This document shows, piece by piece, positions 51,658-59,816 of a stretch of DNA of 64,000 nucleotides (positions are counted from its first letter, which is position 1; each line of letters opens with the position of its first letter). Under the pieces are notes generated by a model. It had not been told where the DNA came from. It was given only the letters and a program-made list of their open reading frames with translations, and searched no databases. This stretch comes from Bacteroidota bacterium (lineage in GTDB: Bacteria > Bacteroidota > Bacteroidia > Flavobacteriales > Schleiferiaceae), in the NCBI GenBank assembly GCA_016868755.1, contig VGFU01000006.1, positions 1 through 64,000 of the forward strand, given 5' to 3'. The position numbers and the translations under genes were made by a program.

Positions 51658-52154
51658 CCGTCGGCTAAATCCTCTTCGTCAAATCCAAATTCGTCGTCGT
51701 CGCCAAAATCGTCGTCGTCGAGGCCAGAACCCGTCGCGCCCTCACCGTACTGCAGTTCGGGGGCGGTTTCAGGGCGGACGCCGTAGCTCAATACCACCTC
51801 GTGACCGTCGAGGCTGCGGTCTTCGTGGCGCACAAATTCGACCAAAAAGCTCCACATTTCGAGAAAGTCGTACACAAACAGCAGGCGCTGACCGGGGGCG
51901 CCAAGCACCTCGCCGATGCTAAGGTCGGCCATGCTCGGTCCGGCGGCGGGGTCCATCGACAACAAGGGAATCTCGTCGCCTTGGTTCCATTCCGCGTCGG
52001 TACGGTAAAATGAAGCCATTTGGCCTTCGTTCAGCTCAAAAGCGGCCGCCAGGGCGCGGTGCGCCGTTTCAAGGTTGCTGGAGGTTGGTAGCGCGACATC
52101 GCGAAAGATGTCGTCTTCGGTATTCAAAATGACGCGTACAACTGTGGTGCTCAT
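51633..52154 (-). CDS. Plasmid pRiA4b ORF-3-like protein
   Basis: A 173-residue cytoplasmic protein. The body (VVRVILNTEDDIFRDVALP, LNEGQMASFYRTDAEWNQGD, MADLSIGEVLGAPGQRLLFV, FLEMWSFLVEFVRHEDRS) matches the pRiA4b ORF-3-like fold, whose members are also called IS1096 passenger TnpR-type. These proteins occur widely in chromosomes and the name is no sign of a transposon here. The C-terminal about 35 residues are highly acidic (DDDDFGDDDEFGFDEEDLADG), encoded by GAC/GAT-rich repeats. It follows the CCA gene by ATGA overlap. Function unknown. Confidence 0.82.
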   Translation of the reverse strand: MSTTVVRVILNTEDDIFRDVALPTSSNLETAHRALAAAFELNEGQMASFYRTDAEWNQGDEIPLLSMDPAAGPSMADLSIGEVLGAPGQRLLFVYDFLEMWSFLVEFVRHEDRSLDGHEVVLSYGVRPETAPELQYGEGATGSGLDDDDFGDDDEFGFDEEDLADGYSSSEDW

Positions 52155-53572
52155 GATTTGGCAGAAATTCCGTGTTCAGCAGCCCAGGCCGTGACAAAGG
52201 CGCGGGCGTCGTCAAAGGTATTGGGGATTACGCCATCTAAAATGGCCTCGCGCACCGCAGTTTTGAGCTGTCCCACGAGCGGACCCGGGGGCAAATCAAA
52301 CCACGCCATGAGTTGGCTTCCGTCGATCGGAGGCTGCCAGTTGCGCAGCTGGTCGCGGGCTTCCACTTCGGCCATCTTGGCTTTAAGGTGCTCGTAGTTA
52401 GCTTGGTACCGGGCTTTTTTGCGCGGATTTTTGGTGGTGATGTCGCTGGAGCACAGGATCATCAAGTCGTCGATGTCTTCGCCCGCATCAAAAAGAAGGC
52501 GGCGCACGGCGCTGTCGGTGGCCGTGTCGCTGACCACGGCGATGGGCCGCGAACTCATTTGGATGAGCTTCACCACGTACTCCATGCGGGCGTCGAGCGG
52601 CAGCGCCAGGCGGCGAAAGAGCTTTTTGGCCATTTTTCCGCCCAAAAACTCGTGCCCGTGAAAAGTCCAGCCGGTGCCCTTGATGAACTTTTTGGTTGGC
52701 GGTTTTCCGATGTCGTGCAGCAGCGCTGCGAGGCGCAGCCAAACGTTTTCAGACTGCTCAGCGGTGTTGTCGACCACCTCGAGCGTGTGCCAAAAATTGT
52801 CTTTGTGAAGGTGGCCTTCGACCTCGTCGACGCCGGCTAGGGCAGCCACTTCGGGCAGCAGCACGTCCATGGCGCCGCAGCGAAACATCAGGCCGAGGCC
52901 CACTGACGGCTTGGGGCTTGCCAAAATCTTGAGCAGCTCGGTTTGTATGCGTTCGGGCGACAAAATGCTCAAGCGATCGGCGGTGGCCGCCATTCCTTCG
53001 AGGCAGGCAGGGTCTACGTCAAAACCGAGTTGGCTGGCGAAGCGCAATCCGCGCAAAATGCGGAGCGGGTCGTCACTAAACGTTTCGGTCGGCTCCAGGG
53101 GAGTGCGAAGGACCTTGGACGCTAGGTCGGAGCGTCCACCAAACGGGTCGAGCAGCTCGCCCCAGGCGGCGCGGTGCACCCCAATGGCCATGGCGTTGAT
53201 GCTGAAGTCGCGGCGGCGCTGGTCGTCTTCGAGGGTTCCGGGCTGAACGCTGGGTTTGCGCGACTCGCTTCGGTAGCTCTCAGTGCGGGCTTGAACAAAT
53301 TCGATTTGCCAACTCTTCCAGGTGAATTGGGCGGTGCCAAAATTGGCGTAGACCGCGACCTTACCAGCCTTGAGGGCCCGGGCGGCGGACTCGGCTACCG
53401 CTAGCGCATTGCCCACCACGACGAAATCGACGTCTTTCGGAGTTCCGCGTACTAAAAAGTGGTCGCGGACCCAGCCGCCCACAACGTAGCAGGGCAGTCC
53501 GAGCTCGTCGGCCGCTGCGCCCACCGCGCGGAACAGCGCGTGGTCAATCCACTTCGAGTAGGGTTCTGCCAT
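52151..53572 (-). CDS. CCA tRNA nucleotidyltransferase with HD domain
   Basis: A 473-residue class II nucleotidyltransferase that adds or repairs the 3' CCA of tRNA, or a poly(A) polymerase of the same family. Seen: CYVVGGWVRDHFLVRGTPKD with VDFVVVG (catalytic Asp pair), DQRRRDFSINAMAIG, DPLRILRGLRFASQLGF (RRxxxR-type helix) and an HD domain with LAALLHDIGKPPTKKF. The HD domain suggests phosphohydrolase activity as in E. coli CCA enzyme. It abuts dapD (stop 53573, start 53572). CCA addition is the likelier role, given single-copy context. Confidence 0.9.
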   Translation of the reverse strand: MAEPYSKWIDHALFRAVGAAADELGLPCYVVGGWVRDHFLVRGTPKDVDFVVVGNALAVAESAARALKAGKVAVYANFGTAQFTWKSWQIEFVQARTESYRSESRKPSVQPGTLEDDQRRRDFSINAMAIGVHRAAWGELLDPFGGRSDLASKVLRTPLEPTETFSDDPLRILRGLRFASQLGFDVDPACLEGMAATADRLSILSPERIQTELLKILASPKPSVGLGLMFRCGAMDVLLPEVAALAGVDEVEGHLHKDNFWHTLEVVDNTAEQSENVWLRLAALLHDIGKPPTKKFIKGTGWTFHGHEFLGGKMAKKLFRRLALPLDARMEYVVKLIQMSSRPIAVVSDTATDSAVRRLLFDAGEDIDDLMILCSSDITTKNPRKKARYQANYEHLKAKMAEVEARDQLRNWQPPIDGSQLMAWFDLPPGPLVGQLKTAVREAILDGVIPNTFDDARAFVTAWAAEHGISAKS

Positions 53573-54400
53573 TTAAACGGCCACTTGAAACTCCCGCAGG
53601 GCGTCGTTTAACGAGGTTTTTTGGTCGGTGCTCTTCTTGCGGCGGCCGATGATGAGCGCGCAGGGCACGTGGTAGGTGCCGGCGGCAAAATCCTTGGGGA
53701 TGCTCCCAGGAATAACAACGCAGCGCTCGGGCACATACCCGCGGTACTCGACCGGTTCGGCGCCCGTCACGTCGATGATTTTGGTCGATGCAGTCAGGAC
53801 CACGTTGGCGCCCAGCACGGCTTCGCGGCCGATGCGCACGCCTTCGACCACGATGCAGCGCGAGCCGATGAACGCGCCGTCTTCGACAATAACGGGGGCC
53901 GCCTGCAGGGGTTCCAAAACGCCGCCGATTCCAACTCCGCCCGAAAGGTGCACGTCGGCGCCGATTTGGGCGCAGCTACCGACGGTCGCCCACGTGTCGA
54001 CCATGGTGCGCGGACCCACATAGGCCCCAATGTTGACGTAGGAAGGCATCATGATGACGCCCGGAGCCAGGTACGCGCCGTGCCGCGCCACCGCATGCGG
54101 AACCACGCGCACGCCCAAGGCCGCATAGTTGCGCTTCAGAGGCATTTTGTCGTGAAACTCGAGCGGTCCGGCTTCGAGGGTTTCCATTTTGCGCTGCGGA
54201 AAATAGAGCACCACCGCTTTTTTAATCCACTCGTTGACCTGCCAGCCACCGTCAACGGGCTCTGCGACGCGGTGTTCGCCGTGGTCCAACGCTGCAATTA
54301 CTTGGCCTACCGCGTAATGGGCCTCAGGGCTTTGCAATTCGTCGCGGTGTTCCCACACGCGCTCAACGGTAGCGCGGATTTCGGTCCAGTTGGGTGTCAT
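53573..54400 (-). CDS. dapD: 2,3,4,5-tetrahydropyridine-2,6-dicarboxylate N-succinyltransferase
   Basis: Acyltransferase of the succinylase route to diaminopimelate and lysine, 275 residues. The N-terminal helical part (VWEHRDELQSPEAHYAVGQV) is followed by a left-handed parallel beta helix of hexapeptides (VIMMPSYVNIGAYVGPRTMV, DTWATVGSCAQIGADVHLSG, GVGIGGVLEPLQAAPVIVED), ending in a domain with RKKSTDQKTSLNDALREF. The motifs fit DapD closely. It overlaps ruvX by 38 nt and directly precedes the CCA gene. Confidence 0.95.
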   Translation of the reverse strand: MTPNWTEIRATVERVWEHRDELQSPEAHYAVGQVIAALDHGEHRVAEPVDGGWQVNEWIKKAVVLYFPQRKMETLEAGPLEFHDKMPLKRNYAALGVRVVPHAVARHGAYLAPGVIMMPSYVNIGAYVGPRTMVDTWATVGSCAQIGADVHLSGGVGIGGVLEPLQAAPVIVEDGAFIGSRCIVVEGVRIGREAVLGANVVLTASTKIIDVTGAEPVEYRGYVPERCVVIPGSIPKDFAAGTYHVPCALIIGRRKKSTDQKTSLNDALREFQVAV

Positions 54401-54806
54401 TTTTTTGGTGTAAGTAGTTTTCTAATATCAGGCTTGCCGCGGCCGCGTCGAGTTGTCCTTTGTCTTTTTTAACCACCTTGGAGCGACCGAGCAGGGCGGC
54501 ACCCTGGGCAGCGAGTTTGGAGGTCAGGCGCTCGTCGACGAGGTGAACCGGTACCGAGGGCCAAAGGGCCGACAAGGTTTTGGCCACGAGGTCTCGGGCC
54601 TCAGCGCCCTGCGAGGGGGCGCCGTGGAGGCGCTGCGGACTTCCCAGCGCGATGCCGCGGATTCCAGACCCGTCGCCGTAGCGACGGGTGAGCTCGCCCG
54701 CGAGCTCGGTGGTCGACAAGGCGGCCACCGGGAACGCCATGACACCCAGCGCGTCGCTCTCTGCGAGGCCGGTTCGGCGAAGTCCAGGGTCAAGGCCTAT
54801 CCACAT
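54363..54806 (-). CDS. ruvX: Holliday junction resolvase-like protein RuvX/YqgF
   Basis: RNase H-fold nuclease family linked to 16S rRNA 5' end processing and resolution of junctions. From ATG 54806 it has 147 residues. Motifs: IGLDPGLRRTGLAESD (first acidic residue), GIALGSPQRL, VHLVDERLTSKLAAQG (second) and DAAAASLILENYL (third). The TTG start at 54839 would lie inside the -7 box, so 54806 is preferred, with a short leader. It shares a very compact divergent promoter with def. Confidence 0.9.
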   Translation of the reverse strand: MWIGLDPGLRRTGLAESDALGVMAFPVAALSTTELAGELTRRYGDGSGIRGIALGSPQRLHGAPSQGAEARDLVAKTLSALWPSVPVHLVDERLTSKLAAQGAALLGRSKVVKKDKGQLDAAAASLILENYLHQKNDTQLDRNPRYR

Positions 54807-54836
54807 GCTTTTTGGCGCGCGGTACTGCGCAGACCA

Positions 54837-54844
54837 CAAAGGTA
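54837..54844 (-). promoter_or_regulatory. -7 promoter box of the ruvX operon
   Basis: Minus-strand TACCTTTG, 30 nt before the ruvX ATG. Only 5 nt separate it from the def box on the other strand. Confidence 0.5.
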
Positions 54845-54849
54845 GGGGG

Positions 54850-54857
54850 TATCTTTG
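54850..54857 (+). promoter_or_regulatory. -7 promoter box of the def operon
   Basis: TATCTTTG ending 4 nt before the def ATG at 54862; back to back with the ruvX box. Confidence 0.6.
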
Positions 54858-54861
54858 CGGT

Positions 54862-55437
54862 ATGGTGTACCCAATTGTGGCCTACGGATCACCCATGCTC
54901 AAGCGCCGCGCCAAAAACGTGGAATGTCCGAGCGCGGAACTCACGGCGTTTGCCGCGTCGATGTTTGAAACAATGTATGCCTCAAAAGGCGTCGGCCTTG
55001 CCGCCCCCCAAATTGGATTCAGCACCCGGGTCTTTGTGGTCGACGGATCACCCTTTGCCGACGACCCCGACAACGCCGAAGACGCAGAGGTCCTCAAGTC
55101 GTTTAAAAAGATCTTCATCAACGCTGAAATTCTCGAAGAATCGGGCGAAGAGTGGGGCTTCGAAGAAGGCTGCTTGAGCATCCCTGACCTGCACGAGGCG
55201 GTGGTCCGCCGCGAAACCCTTCGCATCAAGTACCAGGACCTCGACGGTCAATGGCATGAAGAAACCCACACGGGCGTTCCGGCGCGCATCATCCAGCACG
55301 AGTACGACCACATTGAGGGCATTCTGTTTACCGACCGCCTGAGTCCGCTCAAAAAGCGACTGATTCAGGGCCGCCTCAAGGACATCGCGGCGGGCAAAGT
55401 CACGGCAAACTACCGCATGAAGTTTAACGTAGTATGA
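54862..55437 (+). CDS. def: Peptide deformylase
   Basis: Metalloenzyme removing formyl from nascent N-terminal Met, 191 residues from ATG 54862. The three motifs are complete: GVGLAAPQIG (about residue 44), EEGCLSIPDL with the metal-ligand Cys, and IQHEYDHIEGILF with the two metal His and catalytic Glu. The -7 box 4 nt upstream fixes the start; the frame from 54688 shadows ruvX. Its TGA overlaps the next gene's ATG, opening the tight plus-strand run to 57173. Confidence 0.97.
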   Translation: MVYPIVAYGSPMLKRRAKNVECPSAELTAFAASMFETMYASKGVGLAAPQIGFSTRVFVVDGSPFADDPDNAEDAEVLKSFKKIFINAEILEESGEEWGFEEGCLSIPDLHEAVVRRETLRIKYQDLDGQWHEETHTGVPARIIQHEYDHIEGILFTDRLSPLKKRLIQGRLKDIAAGKVTANYRMKFNVV

Positions 55438-55931
55438 AAAAGTACGCTCTAGCCTTCGGTGCCGCGGGTCTTCTGGCCGCGTGTACGGCCAAGGTAGACG
55501 GCGAAAAAGCCATTCAGGAACTCACTGCCAAGCAAAACTGGGCTGAAGACTCCACGGGTTCCTATGCCTTGGCCCAGCGCCTTGAGGAGGCCGCCAATCA
55601 GGCAGAAAGCGACTCGCTTTGGGCGCGCTACCAGCTGGCGGCGGGAGATTTGGAGTCGCAGATTCCGAGTCGGGCCTTGTTTGCGATTCGCTACTACATG
55701 CGGGTGGTCGACTCGCTGCCTCAGAGCTACGGTCCGCGGGCGCTTTTTGCCGTAGCTACCACGTTTGACGTAAACCTCAACGACCGCATGCGTGCGGGAC
55801 AGGCATACGAAATGTTCCTGCAGTACTACCCGCGGCACCCATGGGCTCCGCGCGTTGACACGCTTTTAACGATCACGCGCAGCGGCGCCGACACTCTTTT
55901 AATGCAGCAAATTCAAGCAAAAAAACCATGA
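55434..55931 (+). CDS. Predicted lipoprotein with TPR-like helices
   Basis: A 165-residue lipoprotein: signal MKKYALAFGAAGLLAAC (lipobox LAAC). The body is helical with pairs like YALAQRLEEAANQAES and AGQAYEMFLQYYPRHPWAPR, which resemble TPR repeats as in outer-membrane assembly or tol-pal accessory lipoproteins. No defined family. ATGA overlaps on both sides (def and the DUF5606 gene) mean it is translated with them. Confidence 0.75.
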   Translation: MKKYALAFGAAGLLAACTAKVDGEKAIQELTAKQNWAEDSTGSYALAQRLEEAANQAESDSLWARYQLAAGDLESQIPSRALFAIRYYMRVVDSLPQSYGPRALFAVATTFDVNLNDRMRAGQAYEMFLQYYPRHPWAPRVDTLLTITRSGADTLLMQQIQAKKP

Positions 55932-56392
55932 ACGACCTCAAGCATGTACTGGCCATTGCCGGCCGTCCCGGACTCTTTCAACTCGTAGCGTCAACCCGCA
56001 CGGGGCTCGTCGCCGAACCGCTGGGCGGGGGCGCACGAGTAAGCGCCTCGGCGCGCCAGCAGGTGCACGTGCTTGACGAGATGGCCCTGTACACGGTAGA
56101 AGGAGAGCGTCCGCTTCGCGAGGTGTTTGCCGCCGTAGGTGCCGCACTGAACGGCCAAGAGGCGGTCGCCCACAACGCCGACAGCGCCGTGGTAACCGCA
56201 GCCTTTGCCAAGCTCGTGCCCGACTACGACGACAGCCGCGTGTACGTCAGCGACATGCGCAAGTTTTTTCAGTGGTACAACGCCCTTGTTCGCTACCAGT
56301 TCTTTGCTGACGCCCCGGCGGTAGCAAACGACGAGCCCAAGGCCAAGCCCGCCAAGAAAAAGGCGGCGCCCAAAGCTGCCGATGGCGAATAA
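55928..56392 (+). CDS. DUF5606 domain protein
   Basis: A 154-residue cytoplasmic protein. The N-terminal part (LKHVLAIAGRPGLFQLVAST) fits the DUF5606 family found in Bacteroidota, where the start is similar to LSKVLSIAGKPGLYKL. The middle has DYDDSRVYVSDMRKFFQWYN. The C-terminus is Lys/Ala-rich (KAKPAKKKAAPKAADGE), possibly nucleic acid binding. Function unknown. It overlaps the lipoprotein stop (ATGA) and the mazG start (11 nt). Confidence 0.8.
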   Translation: MNDLKHVLAIAGRPGLFQLVASTRTGLVAEPLGGGARVSASARQQVHVLDEMALYTVEGERPLREVFAAVGAALNGQEAVAHNADSAVVTAAFAKLVPDYDDSRVYVSDMRKFFQWYNALVRYQFFADAPAVANDEPKAKPAKKKAAPKAADGE

Positions 56393-57173
56393 GCCCGACC
56401 GCGGTCCTGCGCTCGAGGCCTTTGAGCGCCTGCTCGGCATCATTGACGACCTGCGGGCCCAGTGCCCGTGGGACAAGGTTCAAACGGAGCAAACGCTTCG
56501 AATCTTGACCATCGAGGAGACCTATGAACTGGCCGATGCCATCGACGCGGGGGATTGGTCCGAATTGGGAAAGGAGCTCGGTGACTTGTTCCTTCACCTC
56601 GTGTTTTACAGCAAAATTGCAAGCGAACAGGGCCACTTTGACGTGGCGGATGTGCTGCACGGCGTGTGCGACAAGCTGGTGCGCCGGCATCCGCACATTT
56701 ACGGCGACGTGAACGCTGAAGACGCCGAGGCCGTCAAAGCCAACTGGGAAGCCATTAAGTTAGCTGAAAAAGGTTCCGCATCGGCCAAATCGGTGCTCGA
56801 CGGGGTTCCTAAAGCGCTGCCGGCGCTCGTGAAGGCCTACCGCATGCAAGACAAGGTGCGCGGAGTGGGTTTTGACTGGCCCTCGATCGACGGCGTTTGG
56901 GAAAAGGTCGAAGAAGAACTCGTGGAGCTGCGCACGGCGCCCAACGATGCGGCGGCCCTTGAAGAACTGGGCGACCTGCTTTTTGCCCTGGTGAACTACG
57001 CCCGCCACCGCGGCTGGGACCCCGAGCAGGCCTTGGCCCAAGCCAACGACAAATTTTTGCGCCGGTTTAAGGCCATGGAATCGCTGCTGGCTGAGCGCGG
57101 CGACGCCAACGCCAAACAGACCTTAGAGGTTTGGGATTCCCTTTGGAATCAGGTAAAACGGAACGAGAATTGA
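56382..57173 (+). CDS. mazG: Nucleoside triphosphate pyrophosphohydrolase MazG
   Basis: Hydrolyses NTPs to NMP and PPi, cleaning the pool of non-canonical nucleotides and affecting ppGpp responses. The 263 residues contain two MazG domains: the first with CPWDKVQTEQTLRILTIEET and ELGDLFLHLVFYSKIA, the second with GFDWPSIDGVWEKVEEELVE and LEELGDLLFALVNYARH. Both have EExxE-type Mg sites. Length as in E. coli MazG. Last gene of the def run before a 51-nt gap. Confidence 0.95.
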   Translation: MANKPDRGPALEAFERLLGIIDDLRAQCPWDKVQTEQTLRILTIEETYELADAIDAGDWSELGKELGDLFLHLVFYSKIASEQGHFDVADVLHGVCDKLVRRHPHIYGDVNAEDAEAVKANWEAIKLAEKGSASAKSVLDGVPKALPALVKAYRMQDKVRGVGFDWPSIDGVWEKVEEELVELRTAPNDAAALEELGDLLFALVNYARHRGWDPEQALAQANDKFLRRFKAMESLLAERGDANAKQTLEVWDSLWNQVKRNEN

Positions 57174-57182
57174 TTTGGGCGT

Positions 57183-57199
57183 AACGTGGCGGTCACGTT
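57183..57199. promoter_or_regulatory. Dyad upstream of sixA-ppk-ppx
   Basis: AACGTG-GCGGT-CACGTT, perfect 6-bp arms with a 5-nt spacer, 25 nt before the sixA ATG in the gap after mazG. It may be an operator for the polyphosphate genes; no known box was recognised. Confidence 0.3.
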
Positions 57200-57224
57200 G
57201 GCGCGCCATTTTTACGCACCAGGC

Positions 57225-57716
57225 ATGAAAACCGTATACCTCGTTCGCCACGCCAAGAGCTCGTGGGAGTACCTTGAGCTTCCCGACATGGACCGCCCAC
57301 TCAAGGGGCGCGGAATTCGCGACGCCCACCTCATGGCGGAATGGCTGCGGGACGTACTTCATCGCCGCCCAGCTGTTTATACATCGCCCGCTACGCGCAC
57401 CCTTCACACCGCCATGATTTTTGCCCGTGGGTTAGGCATTCCGCTGGACCAGGTGCACTTGGCCGACGAACTCTATGCCGCCTCGCACGACCAAATTGCG
57501 GGCTTTTTGCGCGGAATTCCCCACGACCCCGAAGCCGTAATGCTGTTTGGGCACAACCCCGGAATGAGCGAGTTCATTTCAGACTCCGTGCCGGGATTTG
57601 CCGAAAACATGCCGACCGCTGGAGTCGCGGTGCTCGAATTTGCAACTTCTTCGTGGAGCGGCTTGCAGGGAGGGGCAGAACTTCGGTACTTTGATTTTCC
57701 GAAAAACCTCAAGTAA
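57225..57716 (+). CDS. sixA: SixA-type histidine phosphatase
   Basis: A 163-residue phosphatase of the RHG/histidine phosphatase superfamily. The catalytic motif is LVRHAKSSW at the N-terminus; the second His is in LFGHNPGMSEF. Small size and the HAKSSW motif are typical for SixA-like proteins. The ATG at 57225 follows the dyad at 57183-57199. It is 12 nt upstream of ppk, so it probably shares a transcript with ppk and ppx. Its substrate (phosphohistidine or another phosphate) is not determined. Confidence 0.88.
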   Translation: MKTVYLVRHAKSSWEYLELPDMDRPLKGRGIRDAHLMAEWLRDVLHRRPAVYTSPATRTLHTAMIFARGLGIPLDQVHLADELYAASHDQIAGFLRGIPHDPEAVMLFGHNPGMSEFISDSVPGFAENMPTAGVAVLEFATSSWSGLQGGAELRYFDFPKNLK

Positions 57717-57728
57717 TACTTTCATAAT

Positions 57729-59816
57729 ATGGGCAAAATGAGTGATTTGCGCTCTCGATTTGTGAATCGAGACCTAAGCTGGCTGCAGTTCAATGCACGG
57801 GTACTGCAAGAGGCTGAAGATGAGCGCAATCCCTTGATTGAACGCCTCCGGTTTTTGGGTATATTCTCGAACAACCTCGACGAGTTCTTTCGGGTGCGCT
57901 ACGCGACGATCCAGCGCATGTCGGACTCAGACGACGTCAAAAAAGTCAAAGAAACCCTGGGCGGCTGGGATCCCAACGACCTGCTTCACGCGATTCAGTC
58001 CGAAGTCAATGTGCTCAACGACCGGGTAGAAACCACCTACGCCAAACTCATGCTGGCGCTCGAGCTCGAGGGCATCAAAATCATCGACGAACAGGACCTC
58101 ACCCAGGGCCAAAAAGACCACATTCGCAAGTATTACATCGATAAGGTCAGCCCGACCGTATTTGCGATGATTTTGCAGGACCACCTGCCTTTTCCTGAGC
58201 TTAACGACGCCTCGATTTACCTGGCTATTCGGCTGTGGCCCAAGCTGGGCGGAGAACCGGTGCTGTCCATGGTTGAAGTTCCGGCCGAAATCCACGGACG
58301 CTTCATCGAGCTTCCCAAATACGGCAAGAACTACCTCATGTTCCTCGACGATGTGCTGCGCCACAACTTACAGTACGCCTACTTTTTGTTTCCGTCGCAG
58401 CGCATCGAGGCCTTTACGTTTAAAATTTCGCGCGACGCAGAGCTCGATTTGGACCACCACGACGTGAGCAGCACGGTGCTCGACCGGGTTCGCCGCGGGC
58501 TTGAGGACCGCCAAGTGGGCGATCCGGTGCGCATGGTGTACGACCGCGATATGCCGGCTGATTTTTTGGCCTACCTCATGGGGCGCATTGGCATGCAAAA
58601 CAGCGACGCGGTGATTGCGGGCGGACGCTACCACAACAAAAAAGACCTGATGCGCTTTCCTAACATTGGCGGAGCGCACCTGGAACATCCGCGCCTTGAG
58701 CCGCTGCAGCACCCCGACCTCGATATGGAGAAGTCGCTGATGAACGTGGTGCGCCAGAAGGACGCGCTGCTGTTTTTGCCCTACCACAACTTTTTGAGCC
58801 TTGTGCGCTTTTTGCGCGAAGCCGCGATCGACCCCTCGGTGACCAAAATCAGCATTACGCTCTACCGGTTGGCAAGCCAATCGCGCATTGTTTCGGCACT
58901 CATAAACGCAGCCAAAAACGGCAAAAAAGTTCGCGTAGTCATTGAGCTTCAAGCGCGTTTTGACGAAGAAAACAACCTGCACTACCTCGAGAAAATGCGC
59001 AAAGAGGGCATTGAGGTGCAAACCGGCGTCGAGGGACTCAAGGTGCACAGCAAAGTTGTACACATTGAGCGCAACACGGCCGATGGGGACAAAGAGTACT
59101 TTGCGGTCGTGGGCACCGGCAACTTTCACGAGGGCTCGGCCAAGGTCTACACCGACTACCTTCTGCTCACCGCAAACCCCAGTATTTGTGCTGACGTGGC
59201 CCGCGTCTTTGAGTTCCTTTATGAGCCCTACAAGGTGATCAAGTACAAGGAACTGCTAGTGAGTCCGCACTACAGCCGAAACGGAATCATTAAGTGCATC
59301 GACCGCGAAATTGCCCACGCCAAAAAGGGCAAGAAGGCCGAGATCATCATGAAGTTCAACTCACTCAGTTCCTACGACATCGGCGAAAAGCTCTACGAGG
59401 CCAGCAAGGCCGGCGTCAAGGTGCGCCTCATCGTGCGCGGCGTGTGCTGCGTGCGCCCGGGCGTGAAGGGGCTTAGCGAGAACATTCACGTCGTGAGCAT
59501 TGTCGACCGGTTCTTGGAGCACAGCCGGGTGTACTACTTCGCCAACGACGGCGACCCCAAAATGTACCTGGCCTCGTTTGACATGATGACCCGAAACTTG
59601 GACCTGCGCGTCGAAGTCGGGGCGCCGGTGCTGGATTCGCGCATTCAGCGCGAAATCCTCGACCACCTTGACATTCAGTTTCGCGACAACGTCAAGGCAC
59701 GGGTGTACGACGCCGAGGGGCGCAGCGCGCACCGGGTTGCGCCGGGTCCGCGCATCCGCAGCCAAATGGAGCTGTATGAGTACGTGAAAAAGCAAGCCAA
59801 AAAGCGCAAGGCATGA
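57729..59816 (+). CDS. ppk: Polyphosphate kinase 1
   Basis: Makes polyphosphate from ATP, reversibly. 695 residues, the usual length. N-terminal domain: NRDLSWLQFNARVLQEAED and NNLDEFFRVRYA; the phospholipase D-like catalytic domains carry KISITLYRLASQS, VVIELQARFDEENN and GLKVHSKVVHIER, where the His is the autophosphorylated residue, then DYLLLTANPSICADVARVFE and NLDLRVEVGAPV. ATG 57729 or 57738 are both possible. The stop overlaps ppx by ATGA. Confidence 0.97.
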   Translation: MGKMSDLRSRFVNRDLSWLQFNARVLQEAEDERNPLIERLRFLGIFSNNLDEFFRVRYATIQRMSDSDDVKKVKETLGGWDPNDLLHAIQSEVNVLNDRVETTYAKLMLALELEGIKIIDEQDLTQGQKDHIRKYYIDKVSPTVFAMILQDHLPFPELNDASIYLAIRLWPKLGGEPVLSMVEVPAEIHGRFIELPKYGKNYLMFLDDVLRHNLQYAYFLFPSQRIEAFTFKISRDAELDLDHHDVSSTVLDRVRRGLEDRQVGDPVRMVYDRDMPADFLAYLMGRIGMQNSDAVIAGGRYHNKKDLMRFPNIGGAHLEHPRLEPLQHPDLDMEKSLMNVVRQKDALLFLPYHNFLSLVRFLREAAIDPSVTKISITLYRLASQSRIVSALINAAKNGKKVRVVIELQARFDEENNLHYLEKMRKEGIEVQTGVEGLKVHSKVVHIERNTADGDKEYFAVVGTGNFHEGSAKVYTDYLLLTANPSICADVARVFEFLYEPYKVIKYKELLVSPHYSRNGIIKCIDREIAHAKKGKKAEIIMKFNSLSSYDIGEKLYEASKAGVKVRLIVRGVCCVRPGVKGLSENIHVVSIVDRFLEHSRVYYFANDGDPKMYLASFDMMTRNLDLRVEVGAPVLDSRIQREILDHLDIQFRDNVKARVYDAEGRSAHRVAPGPRIRSQMELYEYVKKQAKKRKA

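Noticed and set aside
51633-52154. Possible mobile element, from the IS1096/pRiA4b family name of this protein
   Set aside because: No transposase, inverted repeats or target duplication nearby; these proteins are common in chromosomes.
58368-59129. Minus-strand frame of 253 codons
   Set aside because: Antisense to the catalytic region of ppk; low plausibility composition.
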